This document shows, in pieces, positions 25,552-34,063 of a DNA stretch of 64,000 nt. A program made the position numbers and the translations under genes. Source of the stretch: Streptomyces cylindrosporus (GTDB taxonomy: Bacteria; Actinomycetota; Actinomycetes; Streptomycetales; Streptomycetaceae); contig NZ_JALDAY010000007.1 of the NCBI RefSeq assembly GCF_022698165.1, forward strand, positions 434,001 through 498,000, given 5' to 3'. The notes below the pieces were generated by a model. It had not been told where the DNA came from and ran no database searches. It saw only the letters and a list, made by a program, of their open reading frames with translations. Each line of letters begins with the position of its first letter. The stretch's first letter is position 1.

Positions 25552-26412
25552 TCAGGAGCCGCGCACGAAGGGGAAGATCCGGGTGAAGTCGACCCCCGGC
25601 TCGGCCGCGGCGAACCGCTGCCACAGGTCGCCGATCACCTCGCCGACCGACACCGGCCCACCGTGCTCACCGGCCTCGCGCAGATAGAGCCGTACGTCCT
25701 TGTCCATCAGGGAGTTGGTGAATCCGGCGGCGTAGCGGCCGGTCAGGACATGCTGCGGGAACTTGTCGGCGGTCGCCGCGCTGCGGCCGCTGGACTCGTC
25801 GAGCACGGCGAGCATGGTGGCCATGTCGAGTCCGGCGGCGAGCCCGAAGGCGACGGCCTCACTGGTGGCCGCGAGGGTGGTCGCGGACAGGAAGTTGTTG
25901 GCCAGCTTGAGGGCCTGAGCCAGGCCGGGGCGGTCACCGACCCGGCGGCGCCGGTCGCTGAGGCCGGCCAGCACCGGTTCGACGCGAGCGCAGGCCTCGT
26001 CGTCCCCGGCGTACATGACGGTGAGGGTACGGGCGCGGGCTCCGGCGACACCGCCGGACACGGGGGCGTCGACGTATCCGACCTTGCCGTCGGCCAGGAG
26101 TCCGGCGACCGTCCGGGCGGCGTCCACGCCGATCGTCGAGGTGTCGACGACGCAGCGGACGCTCCGGTCGGGGGCGTCCAGGACGGCGCGGGCCACCTGC
26201 TCGGACGCGGTCCCGTCGGGGAGGCTGAGCACCAGCACCTCGGTGCGGCGCGCGACTTCGGCGACCTCGGGGACGTGCACGGCGCCCGCGGGCGACCTCT
26301 CCGGACCGGCGACGTCGTGCGTGACGACCTCATGTCCCGCTCCCACGAGGTTGGCGGCGAGGACACTGCCCATATTGCCGAGCCCGACGAATCCGACGCT
26401 CCCGGCGCTCAC
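25552..26412 (-). CDS. 3-hydroxyisobutyrate dehydrogenase-like NAD(P)-dependent oxidoreductase
   Basis: 286 residues from GTG 26412. GFVGLGNMGSVLAANL (about 7-22) is the cofactor loop, VDAPVSGGVAGA (about 116-127) the substrate motif, and LKLANNFLSATTLAATSEA (about 168-186) carries the family lysine. Same family as 1060-1875 but clearly a separate gene. GTGA overlap with the CMD-family gene upstream. The pair forms a leftward two-gene operon divergent from the P450. Confidence 0.88.
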   Translation of the reverse strand: MSAGSVGFVGLGNMGSVLAANLVGAGHEVVTHDVAGPERSPAGAVHVPEVAEVARRTEVLVLSLPDGTASEQVARAVLDAPDRSVRCVVDTSTIGVDAARTVAGLLADGKVGYVDAPVSGGVAGARARTLTVMYAGDDEACARVEPVLAGLSDRRRRVGDRPGLAQALKLANNFLSATTLAATSEAVAFGLAAGLDMATMLAVLDESSGRSAATADKFPQHVLTGRYAAGFTNSLMDKDVRLYLREAGEHGGPVSVGEVIGDLWQRFAAAEPGVDFTRIFPFVRGS

Positions 26413-26795
26413 CGCCCCGCCTCCCGCTCGGTACGCACGCTCTGCACGGCGCGCCGGGCCGCGCTGCCGGCGGGGACCCCGCAGTAGGCGGCGATCTGGA
26501 AGAGCAGCTCGTCGATCTCGGCGTCGGTGACACCGGTGCGGGGCGTGGTGCCCGCATGGATGCGGAACTCGTCCATGCGGCCGAGCGCGGCGGTCATCGC
26601 GAGCACCAGGAGGCTGCGGTCGCGGGGGCTGAGGGCGCCCTCGCGGGCCCAGACGCCCCAGGCCGTCGCGGTGAGGTAGTCCTGGAACTCGACGGCGGCG
26701 GGGGCGGGGTCGGCGGTCGCGGCGTCGACGTAGGCGTCGCCGAGGATCCGGCGGCGGACACCGCGCGCGGCGCGGAGCTGTTCTGTCTCTTCCAT
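26409..26795 (-). CDS. Carboxymuconolactone decarboxylase-family protein
   Basis: 128 residues. The CMD/AhpD fold pattern is seen in LSPRDRSLLVLAMTAALGRMDEFRIHAGTTPRTGVTDAEIDELLFQIAAYCGVPAG blocks (about 55-108), very like PcaC of the protocatechuate route. The CxxC pair of AhpD peroxidases is absent, which favours a PcaC-like rather than a redox role. ATG 26795 with GGGAGA upstream. True substrate is unclear as no other beta-ketoadipate gene is present. Confidence 0.85.
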   Translation of the reverse strand: MEETEQLRAARGVRRRILGDAYVDAATADPAPAAVEFQDYLTATAWGVWAREGALSPRDRSLLVLAMTAALGRMDEFRIHAGTTPRTGVTDAEIDELLFQIAAYCGVPAGSAARRAVQSVRTEREAGR

Positions 26796-26833
26796 GGGTC
26801 TCCCTGGACGGTCGACTGCTGGCCACATGAGGT

Positions 26834-26894
26834 GAGAATGCCCCTCTCCAGCAGGCAAGCCAGCATTCCAGCAGCGGGAGAATTGTGCTACCGT
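26834..26894. promoter_or_regulatory. Operator copies between CMD operon and P450 operon
   Basis: GAGAATGCCCCTCTC (26834-26848) keeps the left arm and most of the right. GAGAATTGTGCTACC (26878-26892) keeps only the left. A possible P450 promoter is TTCCAG (26866-26871), 17 bp, TACCGT (26889-26894). The two copies start 44 bp apart in the 142-bp divergent gap. Confidence 0.55.
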
Positions 26895-26937
26895 CCCTGA
26901 TCGTCGGGGCGCTGACCGAGAGGGAGCCGAGCAGACC

Positions 26938-28218
26938 GTGGACGACTTCGAGGCGATCGACTTCTTCCGGGACGAGGCCCTCGTCGCGGACCCCTACCCC
27001 TACTTCGAGGCCCTGCGCGGACGGTGCCCGGTGCAGCGCGAGAACCATCACGACGTGATGATGGTGACGGGCTACGACGAGGCGGTGCAGGTCTACAACG
27101 ACACCGACGCGTTCTCCTCCTGCATCTCGGTCACCGGCCCCTTCCCCGGGTTCCCGGTGCCCCTGGAGGGCGACGACGTCAGCGAGTTGATCGCGCTGCA
27201 CCGCGACGAGCTGCCGATGAGCGACCAGTTGCCCACGATGGACCCGCCGACGCACACGGACCACCGCGCGCTGCTGATGCGGCTGATCACGCCGAAGCGC
27301 CTCAAGGAGAACGAGGCGTCCATGTGGCACCTCGCGGACGGGCTGCTGGACGACTATCTCGCCCCGGGCGAGGGGGAGTTCATCGGCGGGTTCGCCGGGC
27401 CCTTCACCCTGCTCGTCATCGCCGACCTGCTCGGCGTGCCCGAGGAGGACCGCCAGGAGTTCATGGACACGCTCCAGCGCCGACCCGCGGCCGAGGCCGG
27501 CGTCGGCAGCACCGGCGACGACACGCTGCACCACTCGCCGCTGGAGTACCTGTACGGCCGCTTCACCACGTACATCGAGGAGCGGCGGCGCGAGCCGCGC
27601 GAGGACGTGCTGACGGGCCTGGCGACCGCGACCTTCCCCGACGGGTCGCCCCCCGAGGTCATCGACGTCGTGCGCGTCGCCGCCAACCTCTTCGCCGCCG
27701 GCCAGGAGACCACCGTCCGGCTGCTGAGCTCCGCGCTCAAGATCCTCGCCGAACAGCCGGAACTCCAGCGCCTGTTGCGCACCGAGCGGGACCGCATCCC
27801 GAACTTCATCGAGGAGACACTGCGCGCCGAGAGCCCCGTCAAGGGCGACTTCCGGCTGTCGAAGGTGGCGACCTCGGTGGGCGGCGTCGACATCCCGCCC
27901 GGGACCACGGTGATGGTGCTGAACAGCGCGGCCAACCGCGACCCCCGCCAGTTCGAGGACCCGGCGGCCTTCGACGTCGGCCGCGCGAACGTCCGCCGCC
28001 ACCTCGCCTTCGGCCGCGGCGTGCACACCTGCCCGGGCGCCCCGCTGGCCCGCGCCGAGGCCCGCGTGACCCTGGAACGCCTCCTGGAGCGCACCTCGGA
28101 CATCCGCATCGCCGAGCGGGCGCACGGCCCCGCCGGTGCCCGCCGCTATGACTACGTCCCCACCTTCATCCTCCGCGGGCTCACCAACCTCAACCTGGAG
28201 TGGAGCGAGGCCCGGTGA
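26938..28218 (+). CDS. Cytochrome P450
   Basis: 426 residues. Heme loop FGRGVHTCPGAPLAR (about 361-375) with the Cys ligand, I-helix FAAGQETTVRLL (about 244-255, acid-threonine as E-T-T), K-helix EETLR with ExxR. Soluble bacterial class. GTG start 26938. Hydroxylates the pathway compound or a side chain (inference). Overlaps the ferredoxin gene by 4 bp (GTGA), so its electron donor is made beside it. Ferredoxin reductase is not in the window. Confidence 0.95.
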   Translation: MDDFEAIDFFRDEALVADPYPYFEALRGRCPVQRENHHDVMMVTGYDEAVQVYNDTDAFSSCISVTGPFPGFPVPLEGDDVSELIALHRDELPMSDQLPTMDPPTHTDHRALLMRLITPKRLKENEASMWHLADGLLDDYLAPGEGEFIGGFAGPFTLLVIADLLGVPEEDRQEFMDTLQRRPAAEAGVGSTGDDTLHHSPLEYLYGRFTTYIEERRREPREDVLTGLATATFPDGSPPEVIDVVRVAANLFAAGQETTVRLLSSALKILAEQPELQRLLRTERDRIPNFIEETLRAESPVKGDFRLSKVATSVGGVDIPPGTTVMVLNSAANRDPRQFEDPAAFDVGRANVRRHLAFGRGVHTCPGAPLARAEARVTLERLLERTSDIRIAERAHGPAGARRYDYVPTFILRGLTNLNLEWSEAR

Positions 28219-28403
28219 AGGTCACCGTCGACGACGACCGCTGCCGCGGGCACGGCGTGTGCTGCACGTACTGCCCCGAGGTCTTCGACCTGGGCGACGA
28301 TGGCTACGCTGTGGTCGAGACGCCGGACGTCCCCGCCGAGTACGAGGACGCGGTGCGCCAGGCCGCCGCCATGTGCCCCGAGCGCGCCATCACCGTGAGC
28401 TGA
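28215..28403 (+). CDS. P450-associated ferredoxin
   Basis: 62 residues, GTG 28215 overlapping the P450 stop. Cluster ligands in DRCRGHGVC (Cys10, Cys16, with His13 in the variable position) and MCPERAI (Cys54 region). Extra cysteines at 17 and 20 make a CCTYC run, which may allow a fourth cluster ligand. Delivers electrons to the adjoining P450. The His in the cluster loop is shared with the truncated ferredoxin at 1-103, suggesting a common reductase (inference). Confidence 0.92.
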   Translation: MKVTVDDDRCRGHGVCCTYCPEVFDLGDDGYAVVETPDVPAEYEDAVRQAAAMCPERAITVS

Positions 28404-28418
28404 ACGACGAGGAGAACC

Positions 28419-28730
28419 ATGCCCAAGGGGTACGTCATCCTGACCGAGGCCATCAACGACCCGGACGGTATGGCCGCTTACGGCAAGGCGGCCGGGCTCT
28501 CGATCGCGGAGAGCGGTGCGTCCATCCTCGCCGTCGATCCCAACCCGCAGCTCCTGGAAGGTGATTGGCACGGCAGCCAGACCGTCGTCCTCGAATTCGA
28601 GTCGGTCGAGGCGGCGCGCACCTGGTACGAGTCGGCCGCCTACGAGAAGGCCAAGCCGCTGCGGCAGGCGGCGGCCGAGACGAACGCCGTGATCGTGTCG
28701 GGCTTCGAGATGCCGTCGGTGTCCGAGTGA
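28419..28730 (+). CDS. DUF1330 family protein
   Basis: 103 residues of a dimeric alpha/beta ferredoxin-like fold: GYVILTEAINDPDGMAAYGKAA (about 4-25) and TVVLEFESVEAARTWYESAAYEKAKPLR blocks (about 54-81), with the IVSGFEM ending normal for DUF1330. Function unknown in the family; related folds act as small monooxygenases or stress proteins. AGGAG precedes ATG 28419. Sits between the ferredoxin and the luciferase-like gene, overlapping the latter by 4 bp, so it is part of the P450 operon. Confidence 0.88.
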   Translation: MPKGYVILTEAINDPDGMAAYGKAAGLSIAESGASILAVDPNPQLLEGDWHGSQTVVLEFESVEAARTWYESAAYEKAKPLRQAAAETNAVIVSGFEMPSVSE

Positions 28731-29701
28731 GCGCCGTGGAGCTGTCCTGCGGCCTGCCGCCCGGCCCGGACTTCACCGAACTGACCGTGCTGGCGGAGGA
28801 GTTGGGCTACAGCCGGGTCTGGATCCACGACTCGGCCCCGCTGTGGGAGGACCCGTTCGTCCACCTCGCCCTGGCCGCGGCGCGCACGACCCGTATCGGT
28901 CTGTCCACCGCCGTCCTGATCCCCCAGCAGCGGTCGCCCATGGCCATGGCCTCCGGCATCGCGACGCTCGCCCGCCTCTCCGAGGGGCGTTTCCGCGCCT
29001 GCTTCGGCACGGGCTTCACCGCCCGGGTGACCATGGGGCAGCGCCCGATGACGCTGAGCGCGCTCGCCACGTACATGACCGCCGTACGCCGGCTACTGGC
29101 CGGTGAAACGGTGTCGGTCGACGGCAGTCCGGCCCGGATGCTGCACGCGGACGGCCTGACCGCCGCGCGGCCGGTGGACGCACCGCTGTGGCTGAGCGCG
29201 TTCGGGCCGAAGGGTGCCGCGCTGGCCGGGGAGCTCGCGGACGGGATCGTAGGACTGCCGCATCCTTCCCTGCCGACCGCCACCATGGTCTCCGGCACGG
29301 TGCTCGACGACGGCGAGGATCCGGGCTCGCAGCGGGTGCGGGAGGCGATCGGGCCGTGGCGGGTGGTCGACTGGCACACCGCGTACGCGGGCGGGGGCGC
29401 GGCGGCCGTCGACGCGCTGCCCGGCGGGAAGGAGTGGCGGGCGACGGTGGAGGCCCTGGCGCCGGAGGGCGAGCGGCACCTGGTGGCCTTCGAAGGACAC
29501 GTCACCCATCTCCCGGAACGTGACCGCCAGTTGCTCGACCACATCGACGTCAAGACGATGGTCGGCGACGCGGCCACCATCGGCACCGGGCTCGCGCACC
29601 TCGGCGGCCTCGGGTACCGGGAGGTCATCTACACCCCCAGCGGGCCGGACGTGGCACGTGAACTGCGGACGTTCGCGGCGGCGCACCGACAGCACGCGTG
29701 A
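28727..29701 (+). CDS. LLM-class (F420/FMN-dependent) oxidoreductase
   Basis: 324 residues from GTG 28727. ELTVLAEELGYSRVWIHDSAPLWEDPFVHLALAAARTTRIGL blocks (about 14-57), the TIM-barrel opening of luciferase-like proteins, and later GTGFTARVTMG (about 98) and PLWLSAFGPKGAALAGELADGIVG (about 152-176). Actinobacterial members mostly use F420, but the cofactor cannot be fixed here. Last gene of the P450 operon. May reduce or oxygenate the P450 product. Confidence 0.88.
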   Translation: MSAVELSCGLPPGPDFTELTVLAEELGYSRVWIHDSAPLWEDPFVHLALAAARTTRIGLSTAVLIPQQRSPMAMASGIATLARLSEGRFRACFGTGFTARVTMGQRPMTLSALATYMTAVRRLLAGETVSVDGSPARMLHADGLTAARPVDAPLWLSAFGPKGAALAGELADGIVGLPHPSLPTATMVSGTVLDDGEDPGSQRVREAIGPWRVVDWHTAYAGGGAAAVDALPGGKEWRATVEALAPEGERHLVAFEGHVTHLPERDRQLLDHIDVKTMVGDAATIGTGLAHLGGLGYREVIYTPSGPDVARELRTFAAAHRQHA

Positions 29702-29728
29702 CGGTGCTGTCGGCACGGCCGGCCGCCG

Positions 29729-30550
29729 TCACGCCCGCGCGGCCAGCCCCGCCCGCACCCCGCCGTCGACCAGGACGTCCACGCCGGTGAGGAAGGACGC
29801 CTCGTCCGACAGCAGGAAGGCGACCACGGCCGCGAGTTCCTCGGGTCGGCCCTCGCGGCCGAGCGCCGACCGCTCCACGAGCGCCTTCATGGACGGGTGG
29901 TGCTCGGCCTCCTGCTTCCCCTGCGGGGTGGCGACGATGCCGGGCGAGACCGAGCAGACCCGGGCGCCGACGGGACCCACCCGGACGGCCTCCCGCTGAA
30001 CGAAGCGGTGGACGCCACGCTTGGCCCAGGTGTACGCGATGCCCTGGTCCTCGATCTCCGGTCCGACGGCCTCACGGATGCGCTCCACGAAGTGCCCGTC
30101 GAGGGGATCGGCCAGGACCGCCTCCACCTCGGGCCGTGGCTCGGTGTCCCCGAACATCGCCGCCATCGAGGCGAAGCACACCATCGCCGTCCCCCGGGTC
30201 GCGAGCGGCCGCAACGCCTCGGCCAGCAGCGCCGTACCGACGAGGTCGACCGTGAGGATGCGGCGCCAGCCGGCCATGGTCGGCGAGATACCGGCGGCAT
30301 GGGCCACGGCGCGCAGGGTGCCCAGCTCGCGGGCGCGGGCGGCGAGCCGGGCCAGTCCGTCGCGGTCGGTGATGTCGAGCACGAACGGCTCGACGAGCGC
30401 CCCGCGTCCGGCGAGTTCCCCGGCGGCCCCGGTCACCGTCCTCTCGTCGAGGTCGACCAGCAGCAGCCGGTCCACCCTTCCGACCAGGCTGCGCGCACAC
30501 TCCAGCCCCATCCCGCGCCCGGCGCCCGTCACGATCCCCACGGTCGTCAC
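29729..30550 (-). CDS. SDR family oxidoreductase
   Basis: 273 residues from GTG 30550. TGAGRGMGLECARSL (about 7-21) for cofactor, AHAAGISPTMAGW (about 79-91), catalytic YTWAKRGVHRF with Y-x3-K near residue 160, and FLTGVDVLVDGGVRAG. Last of a leftward TetR-VOC-SDR operon, overlapping the VOC gene by 4 bp. An insertion around residues 118-150 lengthens it over FabG. Convergent with the luciferase-like gene. Confidence 0.87.
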   Translation of the reverse strand: MTTVGIVTGAGRGMGLECARSLVGRVDRLLLVDLDERTVTGAAGELAGRGALVEPFVLDITDRDGLARLAARARELGTLRAVAHAAGISPTMAGWRRILTVDLVGTALLAEALRPLATRGTAMVCFASMAAMFGDTEPRPEVEAVLADPLDGHFVERIREAVGPEIEDQGIAYTWAKRGVHRFVQREAVRVGPVGARVCSVSPGIVATPQGKQEAEHHPSMKALVERSALGREGRPEELAAVVAFLLSDEASFLTGVDVLVDGGVRAGLAARA

Positions 30551-31005
30551 GAGGGCCTCTTCCCGGTCGCCCAGTACTGCTCCAGGAGCGGCTGCAGCGC
30601 CCGCGCCACCAGTTCGATCCGGGGGCCCGTGCCGCTGCGGTGGAAGGCCCAGTACGGCGTCCCGTCCGGCCGCTTGCCGAGTGCCTCGACCTCGTGGCCG
30701 CGGCGGGCCAGTTCGGCGGAATCGGCGGCCACGTCGTCGGACCAGTAACCGAGGTGGTGGACGCCGGAGCCGGCGGCCGGTTCCCAGAGGGTGCCGGGGA
30801 CGCGCTTGACGAGTTCGAGGCGGGGCACGGACATTGAGTACGTCGACCGCAGATCGAGCACGGCGTCGCCGCCGGGCAGGGTCACCCGGGCCGGCGCGCC
30901 GAGTTCCTCGCACCACTGGTAGCCGAACACCGCCGACAGCTCGGCCGCGGCAGCCGCGATGTCGACGACGACGAGCCCGACGTGGAACTGATCACTGCTC
31001 TTCAC
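30547..31005 (-). CDS. VOC (glyoxalase/bleomycin-resistance fold) protein
   Basis: 152 residues from GTG 31005, with GGGAGGGG upstream. FHVGLVVVDIAAAAAELSAVFGYQW blocks (about 7-31) begin one beta-alpha-beta-beta-beta module, and GSGVHHLGYWSDDVAADSAEL with GTGPRIELVARAL gives the second. Candidate metal ligands are His8, His84-85 and Glu near 139. Members range from methylmalonyl-CoA epimerases to ring-cleavage enzymes; an epimerase-like or lactone role would suit an acyl-CoA pathway. Overlaps the TetR gene by 14 bp. Confidence 0.85.
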   Translation of the reverse strand: MKSSDQFHVGLVVVDIAAAAAELSAVFGYQWCEELGAPARVTLPGGDAVLDLRSTYSMSVPRLELVKRVPGTLWEPAAGSGVHHLGYWSDDVAADSAELARRGHEVEALGKRPDGTPYWAFHRSGTGPRIELVARALQPLLEQYWATGKRPS

Positions 31006-31693
31006 TGGTCCCCTCCCTGGGTGTGACCGTGCGCAGACAGAACCGGGTGACGTGCTCGACGTCGGCGCCCGTCGGGGGCACCCGCCGCCACAGGTGGTCG
31101 GCGAGCTTCCCGACCGTCGCGTGGGCGGCGAGGGAGGCGTCCGACTCCGCGTCCGCGCTGCCGAGTTCGGCGTACGGCGCGCGCAGCAGGTCCGCCAGCA
31201 GGCCGGCGATGGTGGGCGGCCCGGCCAGGAACCCCTCCCCCACGCTCTGCGCGTTCCACATGACGGCCAGCGTGGTCGCCGCCGTGTCCTCGTCCATGGC
31301 CTGGGCGAGGACCCCCTCGACCCAGCGCCGCACCTTGCCCTCGGGCGTCGGCTCCTTGGCCATCTGGTGGGCGAGGTAGCCGCACAGCCGCCCGGCGCCG
31401 TCCTCCATGATCGCGGCGACCAGGGCGTCCTTCGACCGGAAGTGCCGGTAGAAGGCCTCGTTCGAGAGTCCCGCCGCCGTGACGATGTCGGCGACGCGCG
31501 GGCGTGAGCCGGTCCCGCAGCGGCGCATGACCTCGCGTGCGGCGTCGAGGAGCGCGCGTACCTCGCTCGCGTAGTGGGCGCCGCGGCGGGCGAGCGCACG
31601 CCGGGCGATGCGGTCGGCGACCTCGTCCGGCGGCTTCCCGGGAGGCCGGTCGGAAACATCGTTCCGAGACTGGGGAATTGTGTTCTCTTTCAT
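30992..31693 (-). CDS. TetR-family regulator, candidate island repressor
   Basis: 233 residues. Helix-turn-helix at about 45-75 in RPRVADIVTAAGLSNEAFYRHFRSKDALVAAIMED blocks, then an all-helical ligand domain. ATG 31693 directly abuts the operator at 31694-31708 and no ribosome site is visible, so a leaderless message is likely; TAGCGT on the minus strand ends 4 bases before the ATG. Autoregulation through this site makes it a strong candidate for the island-wide repressor, with an acyl-CoA as inducer (inference). The rival is 56193-56864. Confidence 0.88.
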   Translation of the reverse strand: MKENTIPQSRNDVSDRPPGKPPDEVADRIARRALARRGAHYASEVRALLDAAREVMRRCGTGSRPRVADIVTAAGLSNEAFYRHFRSKDALVAAIMEDGAGRLCGYLAHQMAKEPTPEGKVRRWVEGVLAQAMDEDTAATTLAVMWNAQSVGEGFLAGPPTIAGLLADLLRAPYAELGSADAESDASLAAHATVGKLADHLWRRVPPTGADVEHVTRFCLRTVTPREGTSEEQ

Positions 31694-31708
31694 GAGAACG
31701 CTATTCTG
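31694..31708. promoter_or_regulatory. Island operator between TetR and ACAD-kinase operon
   Basis: GAGAACGCTATTCTG, 13 of 15 bases as in the best site. For the plus strand TTGTGT (31678-31683), 18 bp, TATTCT (31702-31707) may be the promoter of 31731-34057; on the minus strand TAGCGT serves the TetR gene. Confidence 0.75.
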
Positions 31709-31730
31709 GCAGGCGCCGGAAGGAGACACA

Positions 31731-33032
31731 ATGCCGTGGGACTTCGAGACCGAGCCGGACTACCAAGCACAGTTGGACTGGGCGGACCAGTTCGTGCGGG
31801 AGGAGGTCGAACCCCTCGACCTGCTGTGGGACGGCCTGCAGTTCACCCCGCCCGACGCGAACCTCCGCCGCGTCCTCGACCCGCTCAAGAAGGAGGTGCG
31901 GGCCCACGGGCTGTGGGCGACCCACCTCGGGCCCGAGCTGGGCGGTGAGGGGCACGGACAGGTCAAGCTGTGCCTGCTGAACGAGATCCTGGGCCGCTCC
32001 TCCTGGGCCCCGATCGTCTTCGGCTGCCAGGCCCCGGACACGGGCAACGCCGAGATCCTCGCCCACTACGGGACCGAGGCGCAGAAGGAGCGGTACCTGC
32101 GCCCGCTCCTGGAGGGCGAGATCTTCTCCTGCTACTCGATGACCGAGCCCCAGGCCGGCTCCGACCCCAAGGAGTTCACCACCCGGGCGGTCCGGGACGG
32201 GGACGAGTGGGTGATCAACGGCTGGAAGTACTTCTCGTCCAACGCCAAGACGGCCGCCTTCTTCATCGTGATGGCCGTGACCGACCCGGACGGGGACCCG
32301 TACAAGAGCATGTCGATGCTCCTGGTCCCGGCCGAGACGCCCGGCATCCGCATCGAGCGGAACGTGGCTCTCGCCGGTGAGCCGGAGGAGAAGGGCACGC
32401 ACGCGCTGGTGCACTACGAGGACGTCCGGGTGCCCGCGGACGCGCTGCTCGGCGGTGAGGGCCAGGCGTTCGTGATCGCGCAGACCCGGCTGGGCGGCGG
32501 GCGCATCCACCACGCGATGCGCACGATCGGCCTGGCGACCAAGGCCTTCGACATGATGTGCGAGCGGGCGCTGAGCCGGCACACGCAGGGCACGGTCCTC
32601 GCCGACAAGCAGTTCGTGCAGGGGCACATCGCCGACTCGTGGGCGCAGATCCAGCAGTTCCGGCTGGCCGTGCTGCACACCGCGTGGAAGATCGACAAGT
32701 ACAACGACTACCGCAAGGTCCGCAAGGACATCGCGATGATCAAGGTCGTGCTGCCGAGCGTGCTGCACGACGTCGCCCACCGCGCGATCCAGGTGCACGG
32801 CGCGCTCGGCGTGAGCGGCGACATGCCGCTGTTCCGGATGCTGCTGGGCGCCAGCGTCCTCGGCATCGCCGACGGCCCGACCGAGGCGCACAAGGTGACC
32901 GTCGCCCGGCAGGTGCTGCGCGACCACAAGGCAAGCGACGACCTGTGGCCGAGCGGCTATCTGCCCAAGCGGCGCGCGGCGGCACGCGCCAAGTACGCGG
33001 AGTTCCTGGAGCCGGAGGCGGAGGCCCGATGA
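31731..33032 (+). CDS. Acyl-CoA dehydrogenase, ACAD10/11 and LvaC type
   Basis: 433 residues, longer than a standard dehydrogenase. YSMTEPQAGSDPKEFTT (about 140-156), WVINGWKYFSSNAKTA (about 161-176), GRIHHAMRTIGLATKAFDMMCERALSR blocks, and the C-terminal IADGPTEAHKVTVARQ where an Asp takes the place of the usual Glu. This group partners hydroxyacyl-CoA kinases: mammalian ACAD10/11 and the Pseudomonas levulinate enzyme LvaC (family knowledge). The kinase gene follows with a 4-bp ATGA overlap, supporting that role. AGGAGA precedes ATG 31731. Confidence 0.9.
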   Translation: MPWDFETEPDYQAQLDWADQFVREEVEPLDLLWDGLQFTPPDANLRRVLDPLKKEVRAHGLWATHLGPELGGEGHGQVKLCLLNEILGRSSWAPIVFGCQAPDTGNAEILAHYGTEAQKERYLRPLLEGEIFSCYSMTEPQAGSDPKEFTTRAVRDGDEWVINGWKYFSSNAKTAAFFIVMAVTDPDGDPYKSMSMLLVPAETPGIRIERNVALAGEPEEKGTHALVHYEDVRVPADALLGGEGQAFVIAQTRLGGGRIHHAMRTIGLATKAFDMMCERALSRHTQGTVLADKQFVQGHIADSWAQIQQFRLAVLHTAWKIDKYNDYRKVRKDIAMIKVVLPSVLHDVAHRAIQVHGALGVSGDMPLFRMLLGASVLGIADGPTEAHKVTVARQVLRDHKASDDLWPSGYLPKRRAAARAKYAEFLEPEAEAR

Positions 33033-34057
33033 TCGACGTCGAACGGCTGGCGGGCTGGCTGGACGAGTCCGGACTGCCGGGGAAGGGCGAGCCGATCGAG
33101 CACCGATACGTCTCCGGCGGCGCCCAGAACGAGATCTACGAGGTCCGGCGCGGCGAGCTCCACTGCGCGCTGCGGATACCGCCGCCCACCGCGCCGGCCG
33201 CCCGCGACGAGGGCATTCTGCGCGAGTGGCGGATCACCGAGGCGCTGAACGGCACGGACGTCCCGCACACCGAGGCGATCGCCGTGTGCACGGACACGGC
33301 CGTACTGGGCCGGACGTTCTATCTGATGGAGTTCGTCGACGGCTGGTCGCCCATGGCCCACACGGGCGAGGGCGGCTGGCCGGCCCCCTTCGGCACGGAC
33401 CTGGAGGCCCGCGCGGGGCTCGCCTACCAGCTGACCGAGGGGGTGGCCCTGCTCGGCCGGGTGGACTGGAAGGCGAAGGGACTGCGGGACCTCGGGCGCC
33501 CCGACGGCTTCCACGAGCGACAGGTCGACCGCTGGACCCGCTACCTGGAGCGGGTGAAGACCCGTGAGCTGCCCGGCTTCGAGGTCGCGGCGGACTGGCT
33601 GCGCACCCACCGGCCGCTCGACTACGTCCCGGGTCTCATGCACGGCGACTACCAGTTCGCCAACGTCATGTTCCGGCACGGCGCCCCGGCGCGGCTCGCG
33701 GCGATCGTCGACTGGGAGATGGGCACGGTCGGCGACCCCAAGCTGGACCTGGCCTGGATGCTCCGCGGCTGGCCCGAGGACACCGCGGCGCCGGAGGCGG
33801 CCACCGCCTCCTATGTCGACCTGCGCGGCATGCCCTCGCGGGAGGCGCTCATCCAGCACTACGCCGAGGTGTCGGGCCGCCAGGTCGACGACATGGACTA
33901 CTACGACGTGCTCGCCCAGTGGAAGCTGGGCGTCGTCCTGGAACAGGGCTTCCAACGGGCCGGGGACAACGAGAAGCTCCAGGCCTTCGGGCCCATGGTC
34001 CTCCAACTCATGAAGAGCGCCGCCGAGTTGGCGGAGACGACCCGGTACGGGACCTGA
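33029..34057 (+). CDS. APH-family kinase, LvaA-like (probable hydroxyacyl-CoA kinase)
   Basis: 342 residues with a protein-kinase-like fold. Catalytic loop LMHGDYQFANVMF (about 204-216, HGDxxxxN), metal loop IVDWEMGTVGDPKLDLAWML (about 225-244), and the N-lobe sequence YVSGGAQNEIYEVRRG replacing an antibiotic pocket. Homologous domains in ACAD10/11 and LvaA phosphorylate a gamma- or other distal hydroxyl of an acyl-CoA, which the partner dehydrogenase then eliminates. Coupled to such a dehydrogenase at 31731, so aminoglycoside resistance is unlikely. Confidence 0.88.
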   Translation: MIDVERLAGWLDESGLPGKGEPIEHRYVSGGAQNEIYEVRRGELHCALRIPPPTAPAARDEGILREWRITEALNGTDVPHTEAIAVCTDTAVLGRTFYLMEFVDGWSPMAHTGEGGWPAPFGTDLEARAGLAYQLTEGVALLGRVDWKAKGLRDLGRPDGFHERQVDRWTRYLERVKTRELPGFEVAADWLRTHRPLDYVPGLMHGDYQFANVMFRHGAPARLAAIVDWEMGTVGDPKLDLAWMLRGWPEDTAAPEAATASYVDLRGMPSREALIQHYAEVSGRQVDDMDYYDVLAQWKLGVVLEQGFQRAGDNEKLQAFGPMVLQLMKSAAELAETTRYGT

Positions 34058-34063
34058 CCCGCC

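Noticed and set aside
33029..34057. Aminoglycoside resistance gene
   Set aside because: The fold is APH but the N-terminal pocket differs and it is translationally fused in context to an ACAD, as in LvaA/ACAD10-11 systems.
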